From contig CAKVLH010000002.1 in NCBI GenBank assembly GCA_934757245.1, forward strand, positions 165,687 to 229,686: a stretch of 64,000 nucleotides of DNA. Direction: 5' to 3'. The notes beneath the pieces are model-generated. The model was not told the DNA's origin. It saw only the letters and a list, made by a program, of their open reading frames with translations, and searched no databases. The translations under genes were made by a program, and so were the position numbers. Positions 35,338-44,199 of this stretch are shown piece after piece. Every line of letters starts with the position of its first letter. Position 1 is the first letter of the stretch. The stretch comes from an uncultured Candidatus Melainabacteria bacterium. GTDB taxonomy: Bacteria; Cyanobacteriota; Vampirovibrionia; Gastranaerophilales; Gastranaerophilaceae.

Positions 35338-36294
35338 ATGGAAAAATTACTCGAAATAAAAAATTTAAATCTTTTTTTTAACCAGTATCAAGCGTTGTAC
35401 GATGTTAATCTTCAGCTTAAAAAAGGCATAATGCATGCACTTGTTGGAGAATCAGGTTGCGGTAAAACTATGACGGCGATGTCCGTTATGCGACTTTTGC
35501 CTAAGTCTGCAACAATAAAGAGCGGAGAAATTATTTTTAATGGTGAAAATCTTTTAGAATACAAAGAAAAACAAATGCGTGAACTCCGCGGAAACAAAAT
35601 TGCTCTAATTCCTCAAGACCCTATGACATCATTAAATCCTTTGTACACAGTAGGGAATCAACTAGTGGAAGCAATTAGAGCGCATAGCAAAGTTAGTAGC
35701 AGGCAAGCTTTAAGAAAAGCGCGTGAAGTTTTAGATTTGGTAAAAATTCCCGATATTGATAACAAGCTTAATTTCTATCCACATGAATTTTCCGGTGGGA
35801 TGAAGCAGAGAATAATTATTGCAATGGCGCTTGCTTGTAATGCGGAATTGATAATTGCGGATGAACCGACAACGGCTTTGGATGTAACGATTCAGAAGCA
35901 ACTAATGGATTTGATTGATGAAATTAAAAAAGAGTTTAAGACAACGATTCTGCTTATTTCGCATGATTTAGCGCTTGTAAGTAATTATGCTGATGAAATT
36001 TCTGTTATGTATTCTGGTCATGTGGTGGAGGAAGCTCCGGCAAGTGAGTTTTTCAAAAATCCACAACATCCGTATTCAATCGCGTTATTGAATTCTTTGC
36101 CGGAAAAAAATCCGGCGCTTAAACTCAAAACGATTGAAGGTGCGCCACCTAGCATCCAAGAAGAGATTTTTGGTTGCAAATTCCATCCGCGTTGTGATTA
36201 TTGCAAAGCGGGAATTTGTGATTCACAAGAACCTTTACTTGAAGAAAAAAGTATCTATCATTCTGTCGCGTGTTTTTGGACTAAAAACAATTAA
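35338..36294 (+). CDS. Oligopeptide/dipeptide ABC transporter ATP-binding protein (OppD-like)
   Basis: 318-aa ATPase with Walker A GESGCGKT, signature SGGMKQR, Walker B LIIADEPTTALD and H-loop SHDLALVS. The C-terminal extension with CKFHPRCDYCKAGIC is the Cys-containing segment of OppD/DppD proteins. No permeases, OppF or binding protein accompany it, so it may serve a transporter elsewhere. There is no Shine-Dalgarno; TACAAT (35326-35331) lies 7 nt before the ATG, so the mRNA may be leaderless. It converges with, and overlaps by 4 bp, the TPR gene. Confidence 0.9.
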   Translation: MEKLLEIKNLNLFFNQYQALYDVNLQLKKGIMHALVGESGCGKTMTAMSVMRLLPKSATIKSGEIIFNGENLLEYKEKQMRELRGNKIALIPQDPMTSLNPLYTVGNQLVEAIRAHSKVSSRQALRKAREVLDLVKIPDIDNKLNFYPHEFSGGMKQRIIIAMALACNAELIIADEPTTALDVTIQKQLMDLIDEIKKEFKTTILLISHDLALVSNYADEISVMYSGHVVEEAPASEFFKNPQHPYSIALLNSLPEKNPALKLKTIEGAPPSIQEEIFGCKFHPRCDYCKAGICDSQEPLLEEKSIYHSVACFWTKNN

Positions 36295-38048
36295 GATAAT
36301 TTTCTAATCATTTCATGCGCTTCTTCATCTTCAGGAAAAATTGTAACTAATTTGTCTAAATATTCTAACGCTTTATCATTGTCTTTTAATCCGGCATAAC
36401 ATTTTGCCAAACTCATTAGAACAGAGATATTTTCCGGTTTCTTAGCTAATAAATTTTCAAAAATATTAATCGCAGATTGATATTCTTCCAATTCATAATA
36501 AGTTAAAGCAAGTGTGTTCTGTGTTTCAATATCAGGATTTTGTTCAACAGCATGAATTAAATAGTGTTTAGCTTCATCGTATTCTTTTCTTGCATAAAAA
36601 ATTCTTCCTGCACAGAATTGAATATACTCATGATGCGGATTAACTTTTAACGCGTGTTCAATATAAGCTTTGGCTTCATCAAGCTGGTTTAAAATCAACT
36701 TATTCAACGCCATGAAGGTAAGCGCAAGTACATTATCTGGAGAAATATCCAATGCTTCTTGATAATATCTTTCAGCCTCTGTATTCTTAGAAATTGAGTA
36801 CAAGAAATTTGCATACTCAAAAATAATTTCAAAATCATTTGGTTGCAATTGCATAGCAATCTTAAATTCATCTTCTGCATAATCAAATAAACGTTTATTC
36901 AAATAAATAATGCCCAAATCCTTATGTGCTTTCGCAATATCAGGATTCATTTTAATAACTTTTTTAAGCATTCTTTCTGCTGTATCTGTATCGCACAAGC
37001 TAGATGATAGAATTGCGTATTGGTGGAAAGTTTCAGCAGAAACCTTGCCTTTCAAAAGGATGTTATCATAAATCTCTTTTGCTTTATTAAGCTGATTAGT
37101 CTTAATATACAAACTTGCAAGTTTTTGTGCAGGCAAGATGAATTTCTGATTAACATAAACCATGCCTTCTAACATCTTAATTGCCGTTTGCAAATCACCC
37201 ATTGCCTCAAAACAAGTTACCAAATTATATTTATAATTTTCTTTTTCAGGATGTTGAAGCAACAACGATTTATATATTTTAGAAGCTTCTTCATAATATC
37301 CAAGCTTAGTTTTTGACATAGCAAGTGCGGTCTTAAAAACTTCGTCTTCATCATCAAGTTCACAAGCTTTTTCTAGATAAATACAAGCTTCTTCATGGTT
37401 TTGTTGAATCTGATATGCTGAGCCTATATTATAGTAAGCCATTGGGCTGTTTGGTTTAAGTTCAAGTGCCCTTTTGTAGCACTTTATTGCATCTTCGCTA
37501 TTTCCAACTGCCATGTATGCAGTGCCCAAGCTATTCAAAGTTCCGATATTATCCGGTTCTTTGTCAAGCGCGCGTTTAAACGGTTCAATGCTCTTTTGGA
37601 ACTCTTTGAGTTTCATATAAGCAGTACCGATTACAAAATGGAAAATATAATCATCAGGTTCAATTGCGTTTGCTATAACAGCATATTTAATTGCATTCTC
37701 CGGTTCATTCATTTTCATGAGAATAACGCACAAACTCTTATATGCTTCCGTATAACCGGAACGCAAATCAATGACTTTAATATAAGCATTTTTCGCTGAA
37801 ACAAAATCACCCAATCTGTCATAAGCACTTGCCAAATAGAACCAAGAAGTTGCATCTTCCGGTTTAAATTTAACAACTGTTTCAAAATTACTTCTGGCTT
37901 TTTGCCAATCTTCATCATTAGACGCAATTAATCCGGATAGTTTAAGTAATTCAACATTTTCCGGATCTGCTTTTAATGCAGGCTCCAATAATTCTTTCGC
38001 TTTATCAAATTCTTTTTTACCAATTAAATCATTTATTTCTTCAAGCAT
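36291..38048 (-). CDS. Tetratricopeptide-repeat protein
   Basis: 585 aa made almost wholly of about 16 TPR units (34-residue helix pairs, for example NPDIAKAHKDLGIIYLNKRL and the AYYNIGSAYQIQ unit), with no signal peptide or catalytic domain. Such solenoids scaffold protein complexes; the partner cannot be told from sequence. A 22-bp palindrome lies 18 bp upstream of the start. Confidence 0.85.
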   Translation of the reverse strand: MLEEINDLIGKKEFDKAKELLEPALKADPENVELLKLSGLIASNDEDWQKARSNFETVVKFKPEDATSWFYLASAYDRLGDFVSAKNAYIKVIDLRSGYTEAYKSLCVILMKMNEPENAIKYAVIANAIEPDDYIFHFVIGTAYMKLKEFQKSIEPFKRALDKEPDNIGTLNSLGTAYMAVGNSEDAIKCYKRALELKPNSPMAYYNIGSAYQIQQNHEEACIYLEKACELDDEDEVFKTALAMSKTKLGYYEEASKIYKSLLLQHPEKENYKYNLVTCFEAMGDLQTAIKMLEGMVYVNQKFILPAQKLASLYIKTNQLNKAKEIYDNILLKGKVSAETFHQYAILSSSLCDTDTAERMLKKVIKMNPDIAKAHKDLGIIYLNKRLFDYAEDEFKIAMQLQPNDFEIIFEYANFLYSISKNTEAERYYQEALDISPDNVLALTFMALNKLILNQLDEAKAYIEHALKVNPHHEYIQFCAGRIFYARKEYDEAKHYLIHAVEQNPDIETQNTLALTYYELEEYQSAINIFENLLAKKPENISVLMSLAKCYAGLKDNDKALEYLDKLVTIFPEDEEAHEMIRKLS

Positions 38049-38065
38049 GACATTCCTTTACGTGG

Positions 38066-38087
38066 TCAGTCAAGTCGACTTGACTGA
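38066..38087. promoter_or_regulatory. 22-bp perfect palindrome upstream of the TPR gene
   Basis: TCAGTCAAGTC directly followed by GACTTGACTGA, with no loop, at -18 to -39 from the TPR start codon. It could be an operator or a leader hairpin covering the ribosome-loading region. Confidence 0.5.
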
Positions 38088-38156
38088 TATTAAATCCCTA
38101 TATAATAATATCATAAAAATATTATAGATATTGAATAAAAGGACCGTCAATACATA

Positions 38157-38185
38157 TTGACAAACTTAGTGTTATGGTAAATAAT
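38157..38185 (+). promoter_or_regulatory. Antisense promoter of peptide locus 2
   Basis: Consensus TTGACA (38157-38162), 17 bp, AATAAT (38180-38185). The start would be about 38192, at the foot of the peptide mRNA terminator. TTGACA lies in the palindrome GTCAATA-CA-TATTGAC (38146-38161). Confidence 0.7.
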
Positions 38186-38191
38186 ATATAC

Positions 38192-38312
38192 ATAGGGGGA
38201 AGCCCCCAACGAGACTTGCAAGTTACACGTTGAGGACTTCACTTAGTACCCTATAAAGACATTTTAAGTGCTACTATGAATAGCGTTGCTACGATTAGTA
38301 GCACTATTATTT
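38192..38312 (+). ncRNA. Predicted antisense RNA of peptide locus 2 (about 120 nt)
   Basis: It would run from about 38192 through the 3' end and most of the peptide ORF, ending at the hairpin AGTGCTACTA (38267-38276) / TAGTAGCACT (38296-38305), with inner pair TAGC/GCTA, followed by ATTATTTTG. The hairpin lies wholly in the coding region. The T-tract is weaker than in locus 1, so the end is less certain. Confidence 0.6.
38195..38207 (-). terminator. Terminator of peptide mRNA 2
   Basis: GGGGG-CTT-CCCCC on the minus strand, preceded by CAACG...CGTTG pairing. It has little T-run, so it may serve mainly as a 3' stabilising hairpin. Confidence 0.6.
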
Positions 38313-38322
38313 TGTCAATCAT
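38251..38322 (-). CDS. 23-aa hydrophobic peptide, candidate type I toxin
   Basis: MIDKIIVLLIVATLFIVALK then MSL: an almost continuous membrane helix with one acidic and two basic residues. AGGAGGT, a near-perfect Shine-Dalgarno, lies 6 nt upstream of the ATG. It is occluded in the mRNA: leader ACC-AA-CCTTC (38383-38374) pairs with GAAGG-A-GGT (38337-38329). The 5' end carries GCAAGTT (38415-38409), complementary to AACTTGC (38224-38218) near the 3' end. The layout matches locus 1 although the peptide is unrelated. Toxicity is inferred. A membrane-protein subunit or regulatory peptide is the alternative. Confidence 0.75.
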   Translation of the reverse strand: MIDKIIVLLIVATLFIVALKMSL

Positions 38323-38428
38323 AGTTTTACCTCCTTCATTACCACCGATTTCTTAGTAAACTCGTGTGTGGGCGAAGGTTGGTGATACTACCCTGTCAAT
38401 AAGTATAAAACTTGCTGACTATTACTTA

Positions 38429-38457
38429 ATAGTATATAAGCCTATTGTTTATGTCAA
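38429..38457 (-). promoter_or_regulatory. Promoter of small hydrophobic peptide (toxin) mRNA 2
   Basis: TTGACA (38457-38452), 17 bp, TACTAT (38434-38429) on the minus strand. Start about 38422, leader about 100 nt. Confidence 0.65.
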
Positions 38458-38493
38458 ACTCATTGTAATAACTTTTATTTTTAGTCTTAACAA

Positions 38494-39492
38494 CTATTCC
38501 CCAATATAATTTCTCAAGCCGGATGTCAAATTTTTATTCTTACACAATTTCTTCAATTTAGAAATTGCACGGTTTTCGATTTGACGAATTCTTTCTCTCG
38601 AAACTCCATAAATAGAACCGATTTCATCCAAAGTCTTTTTGTTTCCATTGTTATTCAAGCCAAATCTCAAAATCAAGACATCTCGTTCTTTTTGACTCAA
38701 TTGATCAAGCATGTTTTTAATATCATCCAGCATGCTTTCTTGCGAAACAAGCGAATCAGGTGTGATTGTAGATTCATCAACAATATAATCAATAATCTTG
38801 TTTGAATCGTCTTTTTGACCTGTCGGAGTGTCAATACTAATTGTAGACTGAGTAGACTTAATAATTGAAGTCAACTTAGTAACAGGAATTCCCATTTTTT
38901 CAGCTATTTCTTGTTTGTTAGGAATTCTTCCTAATTCAGTAGTTAAATCCATTGTAGCCTTCTTAATCTTGTTAATGGATTCAATCAAGTGGATTGGGAG
39001 TCTGATAATACGAGCTTTATCCGCAATTGCTCTTGTAATAGATTGTTGAATCCACCAAGTAGCATAAGTTGAGAATTTATACCCCTTTGTATAATCAAAT
39101 TTTTCTGTAGCCTTAATTAAACCCATGTTACCTTCTTGAATCAAATCCAAGAAAGAAAGTCCGCGTCCAATATATTTTTTAGCAATACTTACAACAAGTC
39201 TTAAATTCGCATTAATAAGAACTTTACGTGCAATTTCGCTTTGAGTTTCATATATTTTTTTTGCAACTTCGAGTTCTTCTTGAGCAGAAAGAAGCGGAAT
39301 TTTACCAATTTGTTGAAGATAAATCCTTACTGAATCATCAGAATTTACTGTGTTTAAATTCTCTTGAGTTTTAGGTTCTTCAATCGCAATTGATTCTTCG
39401 TCATCATCGGCAGGCTCGATACTATGAAAGTCTACGCCTTCGTCAGAAATATCGTCTACCATGATATTTAATTTTTCGCTCTTTTTGCTCAT
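38494..39492 (-). CDS. RNA polymerase sigma-70 family factor (primary/SigA-like)
   Basis: 332 aa with region 1.2 ([17 protein letters not shown]), region 2 ([24 protein letters not shown] and [19 protein letters not shown]), region 3 ([16 protein letters not shown]) and region 4 with the helix-turn-helix [18 protein letters not shown]. It has no long region 1.1, so it may be the principal factor of a compact genome or a group 2 factor as common in cyanobacteria. These cannot be told apart here. Near-consensus -35/-10 promoters in the window fit recognition by such a factor. Confidence 0.92.
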   Translation of the reverse strand: MSKKSEKLNIMVDDISDEGVDFHSIEPADDDEESIAIEEPKTQENLNTVNSDDSVRIYLQQIGKIPLLSAQEELEVAKKIYETQSEIARKVLINANLRLVVSIAKKYIGRGLSFLDLIQEGNMGLIKATEKFDYTKGYKFSTYATWWIQQSITRAIADKARIIRLPIHLIESINKIKKATMDLTTELGRIPNKQEIAEKMGIPVTKLTSIIKSTQSTISIDTPTGQKDDSNKIIDYIVDESTITPDSLVSQESMLDDIKNMLDQLSQKERDVLILRFGLNNNGNKKTLDEIGSIYGVSRERIRQIENRAISKLKKLCKNKNLTSGLRNYIGE

Positions 39493-39504
39493 CTCATTGT
39501 CCTT

Positions 39505-40242
39505 TTATTTGGTTTTTATCTGTTGCCTTACCGCTTCAAACAATATAATTGCAGTTGCGTTTGAAACATTTAAAGAATTAAAATCCGTTAACATCGGAAT
39601 TTTAATTTTGAAGTCTGAAAGTTTTAATAACGAACGTGAAATTCCGGCATGTTCTGCACCCATAATAAGTGCAAAATTCATATCTGTGTAATCCACATCA
39701 TAATAATTATCCTTAGCATGATGGTCTGATGCAATTACCCAGTAGTTGTTTTCTTTTAACTTCTGAACTGCACCAACCAGACTGTTGACTTTAATTATTG
39801 ATATGTGGTTAACTGCTCCTGCGCTTGTTTTTTCAACAGTAGAGTTTATCAAAACTCCTCGGCGTGAAGGTAAAATAATTCCTTTAATACCCGCGCACAC
39901 GCAAGAACGAATAATCGCACCGACATTATGTGAATCTTCTACTCCATCTAATATTACAATATTTCCGCCGACTTTTTCAATAAAATCATCTAAATCAGTA
40001 TATTTTACAGGTGAAATTTGCGCAATTACACCTTGATGACGTCCTTCCGGCTCAAGTTGATTGAGTTTTTGAGGTGCTACAAATTGAAAAACTATGCCTT
40101 TTTTTTGTGCAAGTTCTTTTATGCGCTCAATTTTTACATCGCTTCTTGCATTGTTTGAAATAAGAATTTTGTTGAATTCTCTTTCTCCTGCTTCCAAAGC
40201 TTCAATTACCGCATTTTTTCCGTAAATAATAGTGCTTTCCAT
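39505..40242 (-). CDS. rlmB: 23S rRNA 2'-O-methyltransferase (RlmB/TrmH family)
   Basis: SpoU-type methyltransferase that in E. coli modifies G2251 of 23S rRNA. N-terminal YGKNAVIEALEAG is the substrate-binding domain; motif 1 is DSHNVGAIIRSC, motif 2 IMGAEHAGIS, and motif 3 SLNVSNATAIILFEAVRQ. 245 aa is normal. It shares a TAATG overlap with nadA. The exact rRNA target is inferred from the family. Confidence 0.9.
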   Translation of the reverse strand: MESTIIYGKNAVIEALEAGEREFNKILISNNARSDVKIERIKELAQKKGIVFQFVAPQKLNQLEPEGRHQGVIAQISPVKYTDLDDFIEKVGGNIVILDGVEDSHNVGAIIRSCVCAGIKGIILPSRRGVLINSTVEKTSAGAVNHISIIKVNSLVGAVQKLKENNYWVIASDHHAKDNYYDVDYTDMNFALIMGAEHAGISRSLLKLSDFKIKIPMLTDFNSLNVSNATAIILFEAVRQQIKTK

Positions 40243-41150
40243 TATTTTGACACCTTCAACATGCTTTCAATACAACCTGCGCTTGCTAGACGAATTTCTT
40301 CATCTAAAACAATTTCGTTTGTTTCGTTTTCTAAAGAATTAAGGATTTCTTCCAAAGTTGTAAGCTTCATACTTTCACATAGCATATTATCTTTAATAAG
40401 AATAAATTCTTTATTAGGATAATCGCGTCTAAGCCTATCAACAACACCTTTTTCTGTAACGATAACAAACTGTTTGTGGTCGCTATTCTTTACATAATTA
40501 ATTATACCACTTGTACTGCCAACATAATCACCCAAATGACTTACTTTTGGTTTGCATTCTGGATGAATAAGGATTTTTGCGTTCGGATATTTTTTTCTGG
40601 CATTTTCAATATCTTCAACTGTAATATTGTTGTGTACAGGACAATTACCGTTATAAGTAATAACCTCAACACCGGAAAGTTGACCTTCCACCCATTTGCC
40701 AAGATTTGCATCCGGCACAAAAAGAACTTGAGGTGCATTAAGGCTTTTTACTATTTCTAAAGCATTGGAACTTGTACAGCAAATATCGCATTCAGCCTTA
40801 ACTTCCGCTGTTGAATTAATATAACAAACAACCGGTATGTTCGGATGTTTTTGTTTAAATTCAAGCATTTGTTTGTGATTTATCATGTCTGCCATCAAAC
40901 AACCGGCCTTAACATTTGGTAACAAAACCTTTTTGTCCGGTGAAATTATTTTTGCAGTTTGTGCCATAAAATATACGCCTGCAAAAATAATAATATTAGC
41001 GTTTGTTTTTTTAGCCATTTGACTTAAGTACAAAGAATCACCAACAAAATCGGCGACTTCGTCAATTTCAATATTTTGATAACTGTGTGCCAATATAATG
41101 GCATTTTTCTCTTCTTTTAGTTTTTTTATCTTTTCTATTATATTTTTCAT
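40242..41150 (-). CDS. nadA: Quinolinate synthase A
   Basis: Condenses iminoaspartate with dihydroxyacetone phosphate to quinolinate in de novo NAD synthesis, with a 4Fe-4S cluster. HSYQNIEIDEVADFVGDSL, the conserved cysteines in NVKAGCLMADM, near ECDICC and in SAGCIESM, and CYINSTAEVKAECD are visible. 302 aa is normal. nadB and nadC are not adjacent. It runs directly into rlmB. Confidence 0.95.
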   Translation of the reverse strand: MKNIIEKIKKLKEEKNAIILAHSYQNIEIDEVADFVGDSLYLSQMAKKTNANIIIFAGVYFMAQTAKIISPDKKVLLPNVKAGCLMADMINHKQMLEFKQKHPNIPVVCYINSTAEVKAECDICCTSSNALEIVKSLNAPQVLFVPDANLGKWVEGQLSGVEVITYNGNCPVHNNITVEDIENARKKYPNAKILIHPECKPKVSHLGDYVGSTSGIINYVKNSDHKQFVIVTEKGVVDRLRRDYPNKEFILIKDNMLCESMKLTTLEEILNSLENETNEIVLDEEIRLASAGCIESMLKVSK

Positions 41151-41216
41151 CTATTTACCCGAGTATACAAATTTTAAATTTTATTGTACAATAAAAAAAA
41201 ATAGGATGAAATAGAC

Positions 41217-42872
41217 ATGGAATTATTTAAGAAGAGTGTTGTGATTGGGGTATCTGTAACTCCTGAAGTAGGCTTAGAAGTTGCACAAATAGACTTTGCA
41301 ACAAGAACTGTCCTAAAATATGGCGTTAGACCTCTTGAATATGATATAAACCGTAGAGATATTGCAGATTTAGATATTTTTAAAGAATCATTAAAGGATG
41401 TTATGGATGAGCTTATGATTCCAAAAGGAGCATCTATAGTTCTAAATATTCCAACTCCGGTTTTTAAAGTAAATGACTATCCTGCTGCTTTAGACGAAAT
41501 ACAAATTGAAAATGCTGTTCAAGAAGAATTGTTGAATCATTTTTTATTTAAAAACAGTGATCCGACAATGGATGCTGTATTGTTGCCAAATTCGTCTATT
41601 CAGTTTAATAAAATTGCTTATGTTGGTGCTCCATTAGGTACAATAACAGAAATCGCGATGAGCATTAAAGATTTGGGTTACAAGCTTTTGGCAATTGATA
41701 CATCTGTAAATTCTACGTTAAATTCTTTAATGTATACGGAAAGAATTAACACAAATCCGGATACAAACTGGGTAATGTTGGTTGTGGAAAGTTTTTGTTG
41801 TCGTGTGATTTCAATGAACGGCAGAGATTACGTTGATTCATTTGAAGAAAGAATAAGTATTGGCGAAGTTTTGGGTGATGCTGAAAATTACTCAACAGTT
41901 GTTTCAGCAGTTGGACCTATTTTGAAAAACTTGCCTTCGAAATATTTGTGCGTGCTTTCAAAAACGAATATCATTAGTGCAGAAATCTTGGCAAGCAAAC
42001 TATCTTATTCTGCGCCAATAATTCACCAAGAGGCAAACGGATATTCTCAAGAAGCATTCTTGGAATTGTCTTCAGAAGTGGATAGTTCTTTGGCAAGAAA
42101 AGTATCGTTAGATGTAATCGGGGCTGCTATTTATAGTGATTTTGCACCATATTACGATGCACACTTCAATTTGTTCAATAAAAATTTAGGTGAAGTTTAT
42201 TTGGCTGAACAACCTCCGGAAATCACAATTGCCGGACGTCGTATAGTTCTATCAAATGAAAACTTGATAAAATTCTTCATTGTTTTAGCTGTGATTGTTG
42301 TTATTCCGACAATTATCGCATTTGGATTTTTATTTAAGACAATAAAAGACCAACAGAATAATTTAGTTGATTTGAATGCCCAAACTGAAAAAATTCAAAA
42401 ATTCTTAAAAGACAATGAAGATATTTCATCAGATTTATTTGATGAGGGTGATGAAATTAGAACAGGTTTGGGACACAACAAGAATATTTATTCTTACTAT
42501 ACAATTGTTGGAACTGAGATTCCTAAAAAACTTTGGTTAACTCATCTTAAGCTTGGAGAAAAAACAACAATTGAAGGTCAAGCTGATAACTTGGAAAGCG
42601 TTTATGCATTCTTTAGAAGCATAAAAGATTACAATCCGGAATCTGATATTAAATTACAAAAACTAGGTTTGGCAACAAATTCTAAAGTACAAAATTTGGA
42701 TGATAATTCTTCAGACTTCGATACTGATTCAATCTTGACTTCATTAAATGCAGATTTCTATGAATTTAGAATTTCTAATGAACCTGAAGTTAAGAAGGAA
42801 GATTTAGAGAAAAAAGAAGGCGATGCAAATGCTGCATTACCTGATTTAGAAACTATTAAAGAAAACAATTAA
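41217..42872 (+). CDS. Type IV pilus PilM-PilN fusion protein
   Basis: 551 aa. Residues 1-330 resemble the actin-like PilM (DLDIFKESLKDVMDELMIPK, and the ATPase segment AIDTSVNSTLNSL). The remainder is PilN-like: NLFNKNLGE, one membrane segment (351-373), coiled coil and a C-terminal ferredoxin-like domain (KKLWLTHLKLGEKTTIEGQ). In most species these are two proteins joined by binding of the PilN N terminus to PilM; here they are one chain. AGGATGA precedes the ATG. The PilO-like gene follows after 14 bp. pilP and pilQ are absent from this window. Confidence 0.8.
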   Translation: MELFKKSVVIGVSVTPEVGLEVAQIDFATRTVLKYGVRPLEYDINRRDIADLDIFKESLKDVMDELMIPKGASIVLNIPTPVFKVNDYPAALDEIQIENAVQEELLNHFLFKNSDPTMDAVLLPNSSIQFNKIAYVGAPLGTITEIAMSIKDLGYKLLAIDTSVNSTLNSLMYTERINTNPDTNWVMLVVESFCCRVISMNGRDYVDSFEERISIGEVLGDAENYSTVVSAVGPILKNLPSKYLCVLSKTNIISAEILASKLSYSAPIIHQEANGYSQEAFLELSSEVDSSLARKVSLDVIGAAIYSDFAPYYDAHFNLFNKNLGEVYLAEQPPEITIAGRRIVLSNENLIKFFIVLAVIVVIPTIIAFGFLFKTIKDQQNNLVDLNAQTEKIQKFLKDNEDISSDLFDEGDEIRTGLGHNKNIYSYYTIVGTEIPKKLWLTHLKLGEKTTIEGQADNLESVYAFFRSIKDYNPESDIKLQKLGLATNSKVQNLDDNSSDFDTDSILTSLNADFYEFRISNEPEVKKEDLEKKEGDANAALPDLETIKENN

Positions 42873-42886
42873 AGGTTTTGTGAAAC

Positions 42887-43534
42887 ATGGAAAAATATAG
42901 AAAATATTATGGTGTAATGGCATTTTGTGTAGCAGTATTAGTTTTATTTTTTGCTGTATTCAAAATAGTTGGCCCAAAAGTGGAAGAAGTTAACACATTA
43001 AAATCAGATATTGAAAGTAAACAGCAAGAATTGGAAGGGTTACAAAATAAACTTAATATTGTAAAAGCAAAAATTAAGAAAATCAAAAACTCAATTTCAA
43101 CTTCTCAAAAGAAAATTTATTCTCCAGTAGAATCTGATTTAGGTAATGAAACATTATTTTTCACTTTGTATAACGATGTAATTGAGATGATTCATGCGAA
43201 TTCTGTAAAAATCAAATCAATTGATTATACATATAATCCTGAGACTGATTCTTTTGTTAAATTCGGAAAAGATGTTTACTTTGTTTGTGATGTAAATATG
43301 GAATTGGTTTCTAACTATGTAAATTTGGGTAAATTCATTCAAGATATTTATCAATATCCTTATTATATTAAAATCAACGAAATGGAAGTTAAACCTTACG
43401 AAAAAGACAAAAAGATTTTGATTACAACACTTAGTTTGAGATTGTATGCTCATACGGAACCGGAGGCTGAAACAACTTCTGCAACCGACAATGCTTTGCC
43501 TCTAAATGGCGCAGAAACAGAGCTACCACAATAG
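42887..43534 (+). CDS. PilO-like type IV pilus protein
   Basis: 215 aa with one N-terminal membrane segment (9-27), a coiled coil (about 35-75, IESKQQELEGLQNKLNIVKA) and a compact C-terminal domain with FVCDVNMELVSNYVNLGKF, the PilO layout. It presumably pairs with the PilN half of the preceding gene in the inner-membrane alignment complex. A terminator follows 40 bp later. Confidence 0.8.
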   Translation: MEKYRKYYGVMAFCVAVLVLFFAVFKIVGPKVEEVNTLKSDIESKQQELEGLQNKLNIVKAKIKKIKNSISTSQKKIYSPVESDLGNETLFFTLYNDVIEMIHANSVKIKSIDYTYNPETDSFVKFGKDVYFVCDVNMELVSNYVNLGKFIQDIYQYPYYIKINEMEVKPYEKDKKILITTLSLRLYAHTEPEAETTSATDNALPLNGAETELPQ

Positions 43535-43574
43535 TTTGGAAGAACTCAATCTTAACTATGAATAATTTAAATAG

Positions 43575-43600
43575 ATGCGCCTAGAATGGCGCATTTATTA
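43575..43600 (+). terminator. Terminator of the pil genes
   Basis: ATGCGCC/GGCGCAT with 6-nt loop followed by TTATTATA. Confidence 0.75.
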
Positions 43601-43645
43601 TACTCGACAATGACTTTTGAAAAATTTTTACTATAGAATATTATT

Positions 43646-44134
43646 ATGAAGAAATTTCTAGCTTTATTATTTTTTATGTTAACTATGACTACTGCAATCG
43701 CAGAAGAGTTTACTCTGAGTGCCGGAGTTGTAATTAATGACATTCCGAAAGCATTTTTTGGCAGTTGGAGAATCACCGCTAAATTGGTTGATACAAACAG
43801 TTATGGGATATTTAAGCCAACAAGTGTTGATATGTGGAATCTATCAAGGGTTGGTGATAGGATTATGCTTTCAAATCCTTTTAGTGGTGCAAATGCAGAA
43901 ATTTCGGTTAAAGCTGTAGAAGGTAATTTAGTAGTTTTTTCTAAAAAAGCACCTTATGATAACAAAGTTTTGACCGATACGGTTACGCTAAGACTTTCAG
44001 ATAATACATTTTCAGGAATAAATGATTTAACCCTAGAATCATTTTCACTCGTTGATAATCATCTTATGAAAACAGAACATGCTAAATATAAAATTAGCGG
44101 TGAAAAAATTTCGGGAGAGAGTATTTTAAAATAA
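43646..44134 (+). CDS. Small exported protein of unknown function
   Basis: 162 aa with a signal peptide (1-19, ending in AIA). The mature part, beginning EEFTLSAGVVINDIPKAFF, is beta-rich, with GSWRITAKL and a run of short strands suggestive of a lipocalin-like barrel, but no family is recognised. No Shine-Dalgarno; TAGAAT (43634-43639) ends 6 nt before the ATG, so the mRNA may be leaderless. Isolated gene between pil and pyrH. Confidence 0.6.
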   Translation: MKKFLALLFFMLTMTTAIAEEFTLSAGVVINDIPKAFFGSWRITAKLVDTNSYGIFKPTSVDMWNLSRVGDRIMLSNPFSGANAEISVKAVEGNLVVFSKKAPYDNKVLTDTVTLRLSDNTFSGINDLTLESFSLVDNHLMKTEHAKYKISGEKISGESILK

Positions 44135-44199
44135 AAATTATTTTTTTATCTTTACAAATCCACGTTTTTCAGCTAGTATAAACTAAAGAGAGGTAACTA

